DNA of 64,000 nucleotides from Corynebacterium jeikeium (GCF_000738265.1 NZ_JFCQ01000021.1:1-64000); one strand, 5' to 3'; positions 44,303-54,071 are shown, counted from the first letter of the stretch. Numbers and translations: made by a program. The notes: generated by a model not told the origin, from the sequence alone.

Positions 44303-47296
44303 CTACTTTGCGACGATGTTCACCATCTTGCCTGGCACGACGATGATCTTGGCCACCGTCTTGCCCTCGATGTGCGCAGCGACGTTTGGCTCCTCCAGCG
44401 CAGCAGCCTCGATCTCCTCCCGCGAAGCATCCGCCGCCACGTTAATGCGCCCGCGCAACTTGCCCATGACCTGCACGGGAAGCTCGATAGTGTCATCTAC
44501 CAGCCACTTTTCATCCCACTCGGGGAAGGGCTCGTAGGTGATGCCCTCGGAGTGCCCCAGGATCTCCCACATCTCCTCGGCAATGTGCGGCGCCACCGGC
44601 GCGAGCATCTGCACCAGCGGTTCAACAGCAGCCCGCGGAGCCGCCCCAGCGGAGTACGTCTTCGTCAGGTAGTTCACGTATTCGATCATCTTCGCCACGG
44701 CTGTGTTGTCGCGCAGCTCCGCATAGTTCTCGTGAACCCCCGCGATGGTCCTGTGCAGGGCCTTTAGGTCGTCATCCGTGAGGGCGTCATCACTCACAGA
44801 ACCCTTACCCGTGCCCTCATCAACGGCGAGGCGCCACGCGCGCTGCAGGAATCGCTGCGCGCCCACAACGTCCTTCGTCGCCCACGGCCGCGAAGTGTCG
44901 AGCGGCCCCATCGCCATCTCGTACACGCGCAGGGTGTCCGCACCGTAGTCGTCGCAGATCTCGTCGGGCGAGACCGCGTTCTTGAGGGACTTACCCATCT
45001 TGCCGTATTCCTGGAATACTTCTTCTTCCTTCTGGACGCCCTCAGCATCATCCGCCTTGCGAACCCAGAAGAACTTACCGTCGCGTTCGGTGACCTCCTC
45101 CGCGGGGACGTACACGCCGCGGGAGTCCGTGTACGCGTAGGCCTGGATGTAACCCTGGTTATACAGGCGGTAGTAGGGCTCGAAGCTGGAGACTACGCCC
45201 AGGTCGAACAGCACCTTGTGCCAGAAGCGGGCGTACAGCAGGTGAAGCACGGCGTGCTCCACGCCGCCGACGTACAGGTCCACGCCGCCAGAGGGGCGGC
45301 CTTCGCGCGGGCCGACCCAGTAGCGTTCGTTTTCGATATCTACCAGGGCGTTGTCGTTGTTCGGGTCGATGTAGCGCAGCTGGTACCAGGAGGAACCCGC
45401 CCACTGCGGCATGACGTTCGTGTCGCGGTAGTAGGTCTTTTCCCCGTCGCCGAGGTCCAGGGTGACCTCGACCCACTCCTTGGCCTTGGCCAGCGGGGGC
45501 TGGGGTGCGGAGTCCTTGTCGTCCGGGTCGAAGCTGACAGGCTTGTAGTCCTCCACTTCGGGCAGCTCGACGGGGAGCATGTCCTCCGGCAGGCCGTGTG
45601 CCATGCCGTTCTCGTCGTAGACGATGGGGAAGGGCTCGCCCCAGTAGCGCTGGCGGGCGAACAGCCAGTCGCGCAACTTGTACTGGATCTTGCCGGCGCC
45701 CTTGCCATGGGATTCCAGCCATTCGATGGCCTTGTCGATGGCCTCTGCCTTGCCCAGACCGTTGAGCTCCAGGCCGTCGGAGTTGTTGGAGTTGATGTGC
45801 GGGCCGTCCTCGGTGAACGCCTCGGTGAGCTCGGCGCCCGCCGCAACCCCGGCGCCGCCCTGCTCGGCAGCACCAGCGGCGCCAGCTGCGCCTTCCGCCG
45901 CGCCCTCAGCTGCCAGCACCGGCACGATCGGCAGCCCGAACTCGGTGGCGAACTCGAAGTCGCGGGTATCGTGCGCCGGCACAGCCATAATCGCGCCGGT
46001 GCCGTAGCCCGTCAGCACATAGTCCGCGATAAAGACCGGCACCTGCGCCCCGTTCACCGGGTTAGTGGCATAAACGCCCAGGAAAACGCCCGTCTTCTCC
46101 TTGTTCTCCTGGCGCTCCAGGTCGGACTTGGCGGCGATTGCCGCGCGGTATGCCTCCACTGCCGCAGCCGGGTTTGCCTGGCTGTAGGTCCACCGTGGGT
46201 CGACATCCGTGTAGGCGTCCTTACCCGTAGAAGAACCACCGGCCTGCGCAACGAGCGTATCGACCAGCTCGTGCTCCGGGGCCAGCACCATGTAGGTCGC
46301 GCCGAACAGCGTGTCGGGGCGCGTGGTGAACACGTCAATGTCGTGACCCAGGCAGTCGAACGTGACCTCCGCGCCGCGCGAACGGCCGATCCAGTTGCGC
46401 TGCATGGACTTCACCTTTTCCGGCCAGTCCAGGAACTCCAGGTCGTCGATCAGGCGGTCGGAGTACGCGGTGATGCGCATCATCCACTGCTGCAGGTTCT
46501 TGCGGAAGACGGGGAAGTTGCCGCGCTCGGAGCGGCCCTCTGCAGTGACTTCCTCGTTCGCCAGCACCGTGCCCAGGCCCGGGCACCAGTTCACCGTGGA
46601 GTTCGAGCGGTAGACCAGGCGGTAGCTATCCAGCACCTTCTGCTTCTCGGCGGCGCTGAGGTCCGCCCAGTCCGCGCGCTCGGCAGCGAGCTTTTCCTCC
46701 AGCTCTGCAATCGGGCGCGCCTTGCCCAGGGTGCCGTTGGCGTTCTTGGCCTCCGGGTCAAACCAGGAGTTGTAAATCTGCAGGAAAATCCACTGCGTCC
46801 AGCGGTAATAGTCCGTGTCCGTGGTGGCGAAGCTGCGGCGCTTGTCGTGACCCAGGCCCAGGCGGTCCAGCTGACGCTCCATGTTCGCGATGTTGGCCAT
46901 GGTCGTGGTGCGCGGGTGGGTGCCCGTCTGCACGGCGTACTGCTCGGCGGGCAGACCGAACGCGTCATAACCCAGCGTGTGCAGCACATTTGCGCCCTTC
47001 ATGCGGTGGAAGCGCGCGAAAACGTCCGTGCCGATGTAGCCCAACGGATGGCCGACGTGCAGACCCACGCCGGACGGGTAGGGGAACATGTCCTGGATGA
47101 ACTTGCGGTCTTCCGGCAGCTCCGCGCCCGGCTCCGCGAGGTCGCCCGTCGGGTTCGGGGCGTTAAACGTGCCGTTGTCCGCCCAGTGCTGCTGCCACTT
47201 GGCCTCGATCTTGGCCGCGAGTTCAGGGGTGTAGCGGTAGGAGGTTGCGCCCGCGGACGTGCCCGCGGAGGTGTCTTCAGTGCTGCCGTTCGTCAT
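44303..47296 (-). CDS. leuS: Leucyl-tRNA synthetase
   Basis: A 997-residue class Ia synthetase. HIGH-type motif in [18 protein letters not shown] (near residue 75); CP1 editing domain with the Thr-rich [20 protein letters not shown] and [17 protein letters not shown]-type loop [13 protein letters not shown] (near 765), with Gly for Ser. The anticodon-binding domain and C-terminal domain are complete. An Ala/Gly-rich insert of about 35 residues ([20 protein letters not shown]) lies in the editing domain after position 450, unusual for the family. Essential; charges tRNA-Leu. Confidence 0.96.
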   Translation of the reverse strand: MTNGSTEDTSAGTSAGATSYRYTPELAAKIEAKWQQHWADNGTFNAPNPTGDLAEPGAELPEDRKFIQDMFPYPSGVGLHVGHPLGYIGTDVFARFHRMKGANVLHTLGYDAFGLPAEQYAVQTGTHPRTTTMANIANMERQLDRLGLGHDKRRSFATTDTDYYRWTQWIFLQIYNSWFDPEAKNANGTLGKARPIAELEEKLAAERADWADLSAAEKQKVLDSYRLVYRSNSTVNWCPGLGTVLANEEVTAEGRSERGNFPVFRKNLQQWMMRITAYSDRLIDDLEFLDWPEKVKSMQRNWIGRSRGAEVTFDCLGHDIDVFTTRPDTLFGATYMVLAPEHELVDTLVAQAGGSSTGKDAYTDVDPRWTYSQANPAAAVEAYRAAIAAKSDLERQENKEKTGVFLGVYATNPVNGAQVPVFIADYVLTGYGTGAIMAVPAHDTRDFEFATEFGLPIVPVLAAEGAAEGAAGAAGAAEQGGAGVAAGAELTEAFTEDGPHINSNNSDGLELNGLGKAEAIDKAIEWLESHGKGAGKIQYKLRDWLFARQRYWGEPFPIVYDENGMAHGLPEDMLPVELPEVEDYKPVSFDPDDKDSAPQPPLAKAKEWVEVTLDLGDGEKTYYRDTNVMPQWAGSSWYQLRYIDPNNDNALVDIENERYWVGPREGRPSGGVDLYVGGVEHAVLHLLYARFWHKVLFDLGVVSSFEPYYRLYNQGYIQAYAYTDSRGVYVPAEEVTERDGKFFWVRKADDAEGVQKEEEVFQEYGKMGKSLKNAVSPDEICDDYGADTLRVYEMAMGPLDTSRPWATKDVVGAQRFLQRAWRLAVDEGTGKGSVSDDALTDDDLKALHRTIAGVHENYAELRDNTAVAKMIEYVNYLTKTYSAGAAPRAAVEPLVQMLAPVAPHIAEEMWEILGHSEGITYEPFPEWDEKWLVDDTIELPVQVMGKLRGRINVAADASREEIEAAALEEPNVAAHIEGKTVAKIIVVPGKMVNIVAK

Positions 47297-47380
47297 GGTT
47301 TAACAGTCTAGTAGGTGCCACGGACAGGGCAGGCTATTGCGTTTGGCTTGTTGGCCACCTGCGGTAATAGACTGTTTTGC

Positions 47381-48034
47381 ATGATCGTGTTGACCGTTGT
47401 GTTGGTAATTGTGGGGCTTGTGTTCTTTGTTGCGGGTCTGCTGGGGGCTGTGGGGAAGCTGCCGGGTAATCCGGTCGTTGGCCTGCGCGTTCCGGAGGTC
47501 CGCAAGTCCCAGGAGCTCTGGAACACCGCACACCGGATCGTCGGTCCGGCCTGGATGGGCGCCGGTGCGGCATTGCTCGGAGCGGCTCTGATCACCCTGA
47601 AGGTGAGCGGTTGGATGTGGCTGGTCTTTGCGTTGTTACTGGTCGGGGCTGTTTTCTTGATCGGTCTGGGCTCGGCTTTGGGCGCTCACACCGTCGCGCG
47701 CCTGGATTCCCGCGCCGCCCAACTCGAGGCCGCCGATTCTTCTTGCTGCTCTAGTGGTGACGCCACCTCGGCCTCCTGCTGCTCCGATTCCAGCGAGGCC
47801 ACCGGCGCTTCCGACTCCGCTGGCGCTTGCTGTTCCGACGCCGGCGCTGGCGCCAACACTGGCCCGGTGAGCGCGGAGGCGTGCGCAAGCGGCCAGGCCT
47901 GCGGCAGCTGCTCGCTGAATGGCTCCTGCGAGGGCGGCGGCGTGGACTGGGAGGCCGCCCGCCGGGCAGCTTCCGCCCAGGACTCGGCGCAAGACTCTGC
48001 GCAAAGCCCGGCGCAGAACCCCGCGCAGGCGTAG
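47381..48034 (+). CDS. SdpI-family membrane protein with Cys-rich C-terminal tail
   Basis: A 217-residue protein from ATG 47381. Three helices with SdpI signature: FFVAGLLGAVGKLPGNPVVGLRVPEVRKSQELWNTAHRIVGP, then two more hydrophobic segments. SdpI-like proteins give immunity to a peptide toxin in Bacillus; in actinobacteria the role is unknown. After residue ~115 comes a ~100-residue tail with ten cysteines, many as CC pairs (SSCCSSG, ASCCSD, GACCSD, QACGSCSLNGSC), between Ala/Ser/Asp-rich linkers. That tail is not part of the SdpI domain and could bind metal. A GGCGTCA site lies in it. Confidence 0.8.
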   Translation: MIVLTVVLVIVGLVFFVAGLLGAVGKLPGNPVVGLRVPEVRKSQELWNTAHRIVGPAWMGAGAALLGAALITLKVSGWMWLVFALLLVGAVFLIGLGSALGAHTVARLDSRAAQLEAADSSCCSSGDATSASCCSDSSEATGASDSAGACCSDAGAGANTGPVSAEACASGQACGSCSLNGSCEGGGVDWEAARRAASAQDSAQDSAQSPAQNPAQA

Positions 48035-48049
48035 GCACCGCCTGCCCCG

Positions 48050-48074
48050 AGCCCCCGGCCTCTCGTCGGGGGCT
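48050..48074 (+). terminator. Terminator after SdpI-family gene
   Basis: AGCCCCCG and CGGGGGCT form an eight-bp stem with a nine-base loop, followed by TACTTTTG. It lies 15 bp after the stop codon. Confidence 0.75.
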
Positions 48075-48109
48075 TACTTTTGCCCACATTGAGGCGGCTA
48101 AAAGGGCAA

Positions 48110-48218
48110 TGTCCCAAATCGTCGAGTTATTGAAAGTAGAGCGTTTGAAGCACAAAAGCGCAGCTCGCTGAACTGCGGAAATAGAATAGTTATATTCTAG
48201 GAGCTGGAATTTGGGACA
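48110..48218 (+). mobile_element. Type C inverted-repeat element C2
   Basis: A second 109-bp copy, same orientation as C1, 4.2 kb away, so leuS and the SdpI gene lie between direct copies. About 101 of 109 bases agree. It forms the middle of the 308-bp gap before the ribokinase gene; the remaining ~120 bp hold only the ribokinase leader. Confidence 0.78.
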
Positions 48219-48342
48219 TCGCCCCCCTCGATTGGGACTTCGGCACTCCGGAATCCGCCTGATTCTTCCCTTTCCCTACCGTCACTGTGACGATCCAACG
48301 CATTCCCCCCTCCTGCCCGGCAACGCAGTACCCTGGGGAACC

Positions 48343-49272
48343 ATGAGAGACTCCAACGCCACCGTCGTCGTATCCGGCACCACCAACGTCGACACTTTCG
48401 TCACCGTCCAAAACTTCCCACAACCAGGGGAAACGACAATCGCAACACCCGGCATAGAGGCTCTCGGCGGCAAGGGCGCTAATCAGGCGGCGGCGTGCGC
48501 ACACATGGGCGTCAATACCGTCCTTCTGTCTGCGGTAGGCAACGACCCGCAGGGCGAGCTCGCGCTGAAGCAGCTGCGCGAGCACGGCGTGAACACCGAC
48601 TACATCGTGATCAGTCGGCAGCCGACGGGGCGCGCGTTCATCATGAACGACCCCAGCGGCGAGAACATCATCATCGTCACCTCGGGCGCAAACGAGCTGG
48701 TCAGCCCCGCCCAGCAACGCGAAACCGTCGACGAACTGCGCCGCCAAGGACCCGTTCCGACCGTTCTGGCGCAGGGCGAACTGACCCCCGAGCACAGCGC
48801 GCAGCTGCCGAGGCTGGTAGCGAACTCGGACTCTCGACTGGTGCTGAACCTCGCGCCGGTGACCACGCGCGACCCCGACCTGATGGCCGCCGCCGACCCG
48901 CTGGTGCTGAATGAGGGCGAGGCCGCCGCGGTGCTCGGCGAAGCTCCCGGCACGCCCGTTGAAGAGCTCACCGATCGCCTGCGCACCATCGCGCGCTCTG
49001 TGGTGATTACTTTGGGGCAGCGCGGCGCGCTGATCTTGGAAAAGGACGCCGAACCGGTCCACATTCCAGCCGTCCACGTTGATCACGTGGTCGACACCAC
49101 CGGGGCGGGCGACGCATTCTGCGGCACCCTCGCGGCCGCGCTGGCGCAAGGGGAGACCCTGGTGGATGCCTGCACACTAGGCGCAGCCGCAGGAGCCCTG
49201 GCCACACAGAAGCGAGGGGCGGCGGTTAGCTACGCCAGCGAAAACGAAGTCCGCCGACTGGGAGAGGAATAG
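48343..49272 (+). CDS. rbsK: Ribokinase (PfkB family)
   Basis: A 309-residue PfkB-type kinase: GGKGANQAAACAHMG near the N-terminus (substrate binding), later NEGEAAAVLG, and the anion hole/catalytic DTTGAGDAFCG near residue 250 with catalytic Asp. It phosphorylates ribose released by the nucleoside hydrolase encoded next (4 bp gap). ATG 48343 has GGGGAA upstream. Context matches the uridine-use genes rbsK1-uriT-uriH of C. glutamicum. Confidence 0.9.
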   Translation: MRDSNATVVVSGTTNVDTFVTVQNFPQPGETTIATPGIEALGGKGANQAAACAHMGVNTVLLSAVGNDPQGELALKQLREHGVNTDYIVISRQPTGRAFIMNDPSGENIIIVTSGANELVSPAQQRETVDELRRQGPVPTVLAQGELTPEHSAQLPRLVANSDSRLVLNLAPVTTRDPDLMAAADPLVLNEGEAAAVLGEAPGTPVEELTDRLRTIARSVVITLGQRGALILEKDAEPVHIPAVHVDHVVDTTGAGDAFCGTLAAALAQGETLVDACTLGAAAGALATQKRGAAVSYASENEVRRLGEE

Positions 49273-49276
49273 AGAC

Positions 49277-50359
49277 ATGACTGCCAACAGCCCACAGAAA
49301 ATCATTCTGGACTGCGACCCGGGGCACGATGACGCGATCGCGATGCTCCTGGCCTGGGGAAACCCTGACCTGGACCTGCTGGCGGTCACGACGGTTGCGG
49401 GTAATCAAACGCTAGAGAAGGTCACCAAAAACGCCCTGGCGCTGGCGCGGGTCGGCAACATCACTGGCATTCCTTTCGCCGCCGGGGCGGATCGCCCGCT
49501 GGTCGCGCCGCAGATCATCCCGGAGGAAATCCACGGAGACAGCGGCCTGGACGGCCCCCAGCTGCCCGCCGCCGGCGCCACCCAGGATCCGCGCCACGCG
49601 GTGAACCTCATCGCGGACATCATCCGCGACAACGAACCTGGTGCCGTAACCATCGTCCCGACGGGCGCGCTGACCAACATCGCCCTGTTCGCCCGCATGT
49701 ACCCGGAGCTTGTGGAACGCGTGGGTGGCGTCACTTTGATGGGCGGAGCGCACCACGCGGGCAACATGACCGCGAGCGCCGAGTTCAACATCCTGGCTGA
49801 CCCGGAGGCCGCAAAGATCGTGTTCGGCGCGGGCTGGCCCGTCACGATGGTCGGGCTGGACGTCACGCACAAGGTGCTGGCCACGCCCGAGCGGATGGCG
49901 CAGCTGGCGGAGGTCGGCACCGACGTGGCTGCGTTCATCGCGGAACTGGTGGAGTTCTTTGGCGCGGCCTACATGAAGGAACGGCACTACCCCGGCCCGC
50001 CGATGCACGACCCGCTGGCCGTAGCGGCGGTGGCTGATCCGCAGGTCGTGCGCACGATTTTGGCGCCGATCGACGTGGAGACTCAGGGCGAGCTCACGCG
50101 CGGGGCGACCGTCGTCGACCTGCGGCGCACCTGGGGCAGCCAGGCAGGAGGGCAGGACCCGACTGCTCTGGGCACGGCGGATGATTCTGATTTCGACGCC
50201 CACACCTCAGCGGCCACAGCAGGCGCAGCCGAAACGGGCACAGGCGCGGTCGGCGCGGCCGATTCCCTGCGCACCCGCGTGGCGGTGGATGTGGATGCGG
50301 ATCGCTTCTGGACTCTGCTGATCGACGCACTGCAGCGCATCGGCAACACCGGCTTCTAG
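49277..50359 (+). CDS. uriH: Nucleoside hydrolase (UriH/RihA type)
   Basis: A 360-residue hydrolase. Calcium/ribose motif DCDPGHDDAIAML at residues 12-24, GALTNIALFARMYPEL, and GGAHHAGNMTASAEFNILADPEAAKIVF are conserved. His near PPMHDPLAVAAV fits the catalytic His. A 45-residue Ala/Thr/Gly/Asp-rich insert lies near residues 285-330. It splits nucleosides to base and ribose. Operon with ribokinase upstream and a transporter downstream. Uridine preference is inferred from context, not from sequence. Confidence 0.88.
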   Translation: MTANSPQKIILDCDPGHDDAIAMLLAWGNPDLDLLAVTTVAGNQTLEKVTKNALALARVGNITGIPFAAGADRPLVAPQIIPEEIHGDSGLDGPQLPAAGATQDPRHAVNLIADIIRDNEPGAVTIVPTGALTNIALFARMYPELVERVGGVTLMGGAHHAGNMTASAEFNILADPEAAKIVFGAGWPVTMVGLDVTHKVLATPERMAQLAEVGTDVAAFIAELVEFFGAAYMKERHYPGPPMHDPLAVAAVADPQVVRTILAPIDVETQGELTRGATVVDLRRTWGSQAGGQDPTALGTADDSDFDAHTSAATAGAAETGTGAVGAADSLRTRVAVDVDADRFWTLLIDALQRIGNTGF

Positions 50360-50408
50360 TCAGGCGCGCCTTCATGGCTTAGAGTTCTAGCTGCAACTAC
50401 TGAAAATC

Positions 50409-50427
50409 CCAATTGACTTTCAATTGG
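50409..50427. promoter_or_regulatory. Perfect palindrome upstream of MFS transporter, candidate operator
   Basis: CCAATTGA-CTT-TCAATTGG is a perfect eight-bp inverted repeat, 19 bp before the transporter ATG. No LacI-type uridine regulator gene is seen in the window. Confidence 0.6.
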
Positions 50428-50446
50428 CGCTGAATCGGAGCCGCTT

Positions 50447-51919
50447 ATGAACTCCACCAATCCTTCCTCTACGCCAAAGCCCGGCGCGACCGCGGCCGCT
50501 TCGCCGGATCCGGTCGATTCCCGCCCGGGCGGCATCGGCCTGCTGATGACGGTACTCATCACCGCGGCAGTCGCCTTCCAGCTCAACGCCTCCATGCTTT
50601 CCCCGGTGCTGGCCACCATGGCCCGCGAGCTGAACACAGACGAGGCCGCCACCGGCCTCACCCAGACCGCATTCTTCACCGGCGGCGCAATGTGCGGCCT
50701 GTTCCTGCCCCGCCTGTCGGATATTGTCGGTCGCCGCAAGATCCTGGTCATCATGCTGGGCGTGATGTCCCTCGGCGGCCTCATCGCCGCGCTGGCGCCC
50801 AACATCGGCGTGCTGATGGTCGCCCGCGCCATGCAGGGCATCGCGGGTCCGACGATCCCCATGACCCTGATTATCCTGCGTAGCCAGGTGAAGGAGGAGG
50901 TCCGCCTGGGCACCCTCATGGGCCTGCTGGCCGCCATCAACGGTGGTGTGGCGGGCATCGACGTGATCCTCGCCGGCTGGCTGGCAGAGAACTACGGCTT
51001 CCGCTCCGTGTTCTGGCTAATCGCCATCATCGGCATCATCGCGACCGTGGTGGTCGCGTTCTGGGCACCGGAATCCAAGCCCTCGGACAACGTGAAGATG
51101 GACTGGATTGGCGCTGCCCTGCTGGTGGTATCGGTGCTGTGCATCACGCTGGGCGTCAACGAGGCCGGGAAGGCCGGGGCAGCGAACTGGCTGTACGTCA
51201 TCGCCATGTTCATCATCGGCCCGGCGGTCTTCGTGGTCTTCTGGAAGTACGAGAGCCGCCACGAACAGCCGCTGGTCGCCCCGAAGTACCTGGCCCGCCG
51301 CCACACGTGGGCGCTGCTGGCCACCACGGTGCTGACCATGACTGGCGTGTTCGCGGCGGTCAACGGCGTGGCTATCTCCCTGGCGCAGAACCCGGACGCA
51401 GGCTTCGGCCTGGAAGCAGACAAGGCCTCCCTGTGGCTGCTGACCCCCTACGCACTGATCGGCTGGGCAGTCGGCCCCTTCGCAGGCCGCTGGGCACCTA
51501 GGATCGGCTACGGCCGTTTGGTCATCATCGCCAACCTCGCCAGCGCAGTGCTCATGCTGGGGCTCGCCTTCGTTGGTGTGAAGTCCCTGGCCGTACTGAT
51601 CATCGCCGTCATCCTGCTGGGCATCACCTACGCGGGCATCGGCAACATCGTCATCAACAACCTGGGCGTGGTGAACTCCCCGAAGGACAACGAAGGCTTC
51701 CTGCCGGGCATGAACTCCGCGGGCTTCAACCTCGGCGCGGGCGTGTCCTTTGCCATCCTGCCGGTATTCCAGGTCGCTGGTTCGCCCCAGGGTTCGGATT
51801 CTGTCGCGGGGTATGTCACCGCATTCATCGCCGCCGCGGTGATCCTGGGCATCGCTGCCGCCGTAGCCTCGCTGATCCCCAAGCAGACCGTCGCGGAGCT
51901 CGACCGCGCCATCGTCTAG
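50447..51919 (+). CDS. MFS transporter, probable nucleoside uptake (UriT-like)
   Basis: A 490-residue MFS protein with fourteen predicted helices: MTVLITAAVAFQLNASMLSPVLATMA, FLPRLSDIVGRRKILV (motif A), VARAMQGIAGPTIPMTLIIL, and later AVGPFAGRWAPRIGYGRL. It is related to DHA2-type carriers. Position after ribokinase and nucleoside hydrolase suggests uptake of a nucleoside, as UriT in C. glutamicum, but the substrate is inferred. GGAG lies before the ATG. Confidence 0.85.
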   Translation: MNSTNPSSTPKPGATAAASPDPVDSRPGGIGLLMTVLITAAVAFQLNASMLSPVLATMARELNTDEAATGLTQTAFFTGGAMCGLFLPRLSDIVGRRKILVIMLGVMSLGGLIAALAPNIGVLMVARAMQGIAGPTIPMTLIILRSQVKEEVRLGTLMGLLAAINGGVAGIDVILAGWLAENYGFRSVFWLIAIIGIIATVVVAFWAPESKPSDNVKMDWIGAALLVVSVLCITLGVNEAGKAGAANWLYVIAMFIIGPAVFVVFWKYESRHEQPLVAPKYLARRHTWALLATTVLTMTGVFAAVNGVAISLAQNPDAGFGLEADKASLWLLTPYALIGWAVGPFAGRWAPRIGYGRLVIIANLASAVLMLGLAFVGVKSLAVLIIAVILLGITYAGIGNIVINNLGVVNSPKDNEGFLPGMNSAGFNLGAGVSFAILPVFQVAGSPQGSDSVAGYVTAFIAAAVILGIAAAVASLIPKQTVAELDRAIV

Positions 51920-52031
51920 CCGCCACCCAGGCGCACCCGGCGCCACACTCAGGCACGCCACCCCACCCTGCCTGCGACTTTTTGGACGGTTGCGGTTTGC
52001 GGGGACGGGGGCGTCAATAAAATAGAGACAC

Positions 52032-53045
52032 ATGGCAGAAAAACAGTCGCTGTGGCAGCGCGTGATCAACTACCGCCCGGACTTCCTCATCGTCCTGATC
52101 GTCATCGCGGTCGTGGCAGCGGTGGTCGTGCCCGTGCGCGGCGAGGCGGCGGATGTCGCTGGCATCATCACGAAGGTCGCCATCGCGTTCCTGTTTTTCC
52201 TCTACGGTGCGCGCTTGTCGCCGCAAGAGGCGCTCAAAGGCCTGATGCACTGGCGGCTGCACCTGCTGATCATGGCGTTTACCTTCGTGGTGTTCCCGCT
52301 GATCGGCGTGGCGATGATGCCGCTGAAGGCGGTCGTCGGAAACGAACTCTACCTGGGCATTCTCTTCTGCACCCTCGTGCCGTCGACGGTGCAATCGTCG
52401 GTCGCGTTCACCAGCATCGCACGCGGCCACGTCGCCGCCTCGATTGTCGCGGCTAGCGTCTCTAGCCTGCTGGGAGTGCTATTCACGCCGCTGTTGGTGC
52501 TGTTGCTGATGTCTTCTTCGGAAGGCTTTCATATTGACGCCACCACGTTCCTCGACATCGGTATCCAATTGCTGTTGCCGTTTGCCATCGGCCAGCTATT
52601 GCGCCGGTGGGTGTTTAAGTTCGCGGCCACACCTGCGACCAAGAAGGTGGACCAGATTTCGATCGGGTTGGTGGTGTACGTCAGCTTCTCGGAAGGCATT
52701 GTCTCTGGCGTGTGGAGTTCCGTCAGCTGGCTGACGATTCTGGGCCTGGTGCTGGGCTCCATCGCGCTGGTGCATGTGATGCTGGGCGTTACCAGTGTGA
52801 CCTCGCGGAAGCTGGGCTTCGACTACGCAGATCAGGTGGCGATCCAGTTCGCGGGCACGAAGAAGTCCCTGGCCTCGGGGCTGCCGATGGCGGCGGTGAT
52901 GTTCGGCGGGGCGAGCCTAGGCATGATGATCCTGCCGCTGATGATCTTCCACCAGGTGCAACTGGTGATCTGCTCCATGCGCGCCAGCTCCTACGCCGCG
53001 CGCTTCCCGGAGGGCGGGAAGACCGTGGGCGCGCGCACCTGGTAG
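52032..53045 (+). CDS. Bile acid:sodium symporter-family protein (BASS/YfeH type)
   Basis: A 337-residue protein with ten helices: FLFFLYGARLSPQEALKGLMHW, LVPSTVQSSVAFTSIARGHVAASIVAAS (crossover with conserved polar residues) and AIQFAGTKKSLASGLPMAAVMFGG, all SBF-like signatures of the YfeH branch. It probably co-transports an organic anion with sodium; substrate unknown. A GGCGTCAATAAAATAG site lies at 52010-52025, ending six bases before the ATG and taking the place of a normal ribosome site. Confidence 0.85.
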   Translation: MAEKQSLWQRVINYRPDFLIVLIVIAVVAAVVVPVRGEAADVAGIITKVAIAFLFFLYGARLSPQEALKGLMHWRLHLLIMAFTFVVFPLIGVAMMPLKAVVGNELYLGILFCTLVPSTVQSSVAFTSIARGHVAASIVAASVSSLLGVLFTPLLVLLLMSSSEGFHIDATTFLDIGIQLLLPFAIGQLLRRWVFKFAATPATKKVDQISIGLVVYVSFSEGIVSGVWSSVSWLTILGLVLGSIALVHVMLGVTSVTSRKLGFDYADQVAIQFAGTKKSLASGLPMAAVMFGGASLGMMILPLMIFHQVQLVICSMRASSYAARFPEGGKTVGARTW

Positions 53046-53060
53046 GCGCGCGCTAGCTGG

Positions 53061-53630
53061 CTACTCCGGCTTCTGCAGGCGCTTGACGTAACCCATGCGC
53101 GGGCGGAAACCCGCCGGGTGCTTCAGCTGCGCCACCGCGTCGGCAATCACCAGGCGGAAGCGCGGCTGCATCGGCGGCATCTGGGAAATCGAATACCAAC
53201 CCACCTGCGTAGACTCGTCGTCGCCGATCACCGGCTCATCGTTGAACTCGCCGGTCTCCGGATCCGGGATCACGGTGCAGCGGACGGTCGTATCGACGTA
53301 GCTGGTGACGTCCCCGTTCGGGTACTCGACCGGGCCGACCTGCCCCACTCCCAGCAGCGCATCCACTTGCACGTGCAGGCCGGTTTCCTCCCGTACCTCG
53401 CGGATCGCCGCCAGGTGCGGCTCCTCCCGCGGGTCGACAATGCCCGTGACGGGGGTCCACTGCCCGTCGTCGGCGCGCTTGACCAGCAGCACCTCTGGAA
53501 CAGCCCAGATGGGCGCATCCTCCGGTACGTCCCGGATGACGATAGCTGTCACGCCGGGAAGCCACAGCTCGTCGTGGCCAATCTTCTTGCGCAGTTCAAC
53601 GATGAAATCTGGGGTCGGCATGGGCGCCAT
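53061..53630 (-). CDS. NUDIX hydrolase
   Basis: A 189-residue protein with a perfect Nudix box, GIVDPREEPHLAAIREVREETGL (G-x5-E-x7-R-E-V-x-E-E-x-G-L), near residues 65-87. It begins MAPMPTPDFIVELRKKIGHDELWLPG; a second ATG six bases downstream is possible. Likely hydrolyses a nucleoside diphosphate derivative; the exact substrate is not evident. Convergent with the BASS gene. Confidence 0.88.
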   Translation of the reverse strand: MAPMPTPDFIVELRKKIGHDELWLPGVTAIVIRDVPEDAPIWAVPEVLLVKRADDGQWTPVTGIVDPREEPHLAAIREVREETGLHVQVDALLGVGQVGPVEYPNGDVTSYVDTTVRCTVIPDPETGEFNDEPVIGDDESTQVGWYSISQMPPMQPRFRLVIADAVAQLKHPAGFRPRMGYVKRLQKPE

Positions 53631-53669
53631 TCTACGGTGCTGGGGCTGTGGGTGGCGGGGGAGGGGGCG

Positions 53670-54071
53670 TCAAAAAATAAGGTTCACCAGCACCAGATAC
53701 AGCACCGTGCCCAACAAGATCGACAACGTGACCGAGCGGCGCCAAAGGTGCAGCGCGACGGTGAAGGCCAGCGCGATGCCGACCGCAGTGAAACCACCCG
53801 GCGCGTAGGCCTGGCCGGAGACTGTGTAGACAACCAGAAGGGTCATCACTCCGACGGGCATGGCCAGGCCGAGCCACGCGACCAGGTCGGATTCGCGGAA
53901 GAAACGCAGAGCAGCAAAAGGCAAGCCGCGCAGGGCGAGGGTGACCAGGAAAATCGCGCCGAAGATCGCGAGGGTGGGGCCAAGCTGCACGCCTTCGGGG
54001 AGGCCGGCGGCGGCGTGCAGGTGTACGGCGGGCGCAGCAGGCGCAGAGAACCCGGTGGCGGGCGCAGCCAT
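53670..54071 (-). CDS. brnE: AzlD-family branched-chain amino acid exporter subunit (BrnE-like)
   Basis: A 133-residue protein with four helices (LAIFGAIFLVTLALRGLPFAALR, VAWLGLAMPVGVMTLLVVYTV, GIALAFTVALHLWRRSVTLSILLGTVLYLVLVN) of the AzlD family. A ~25-residue Ala/Pro-rich N-terminus precedes. With BrnF/AzlC it exports leucine, isoleucine, valine and methionine. Its ATG follows directly the stop of the azlC-like gene. Confidence 0.88.
   Translation of the reverse strand: MAAPATGFSAPAAPAVHLHAAAGLPEGVQLGPTLAIFGAIFLVTLALRGLPFAALRFFRESDLVAWLGLAMPVGVMTLLVVYTVSGQAYAPGGFTAVGIALAFTVALHLWRRSVTLSILLGTVLYLVLVNLIF

Noticed and set aside
45218-47311. 697-residue plus-strand frame across leuS
   Set aside because: It is the antisense shadow of leuS in GC-rich DNA; the leuS motifs are unambiguous.
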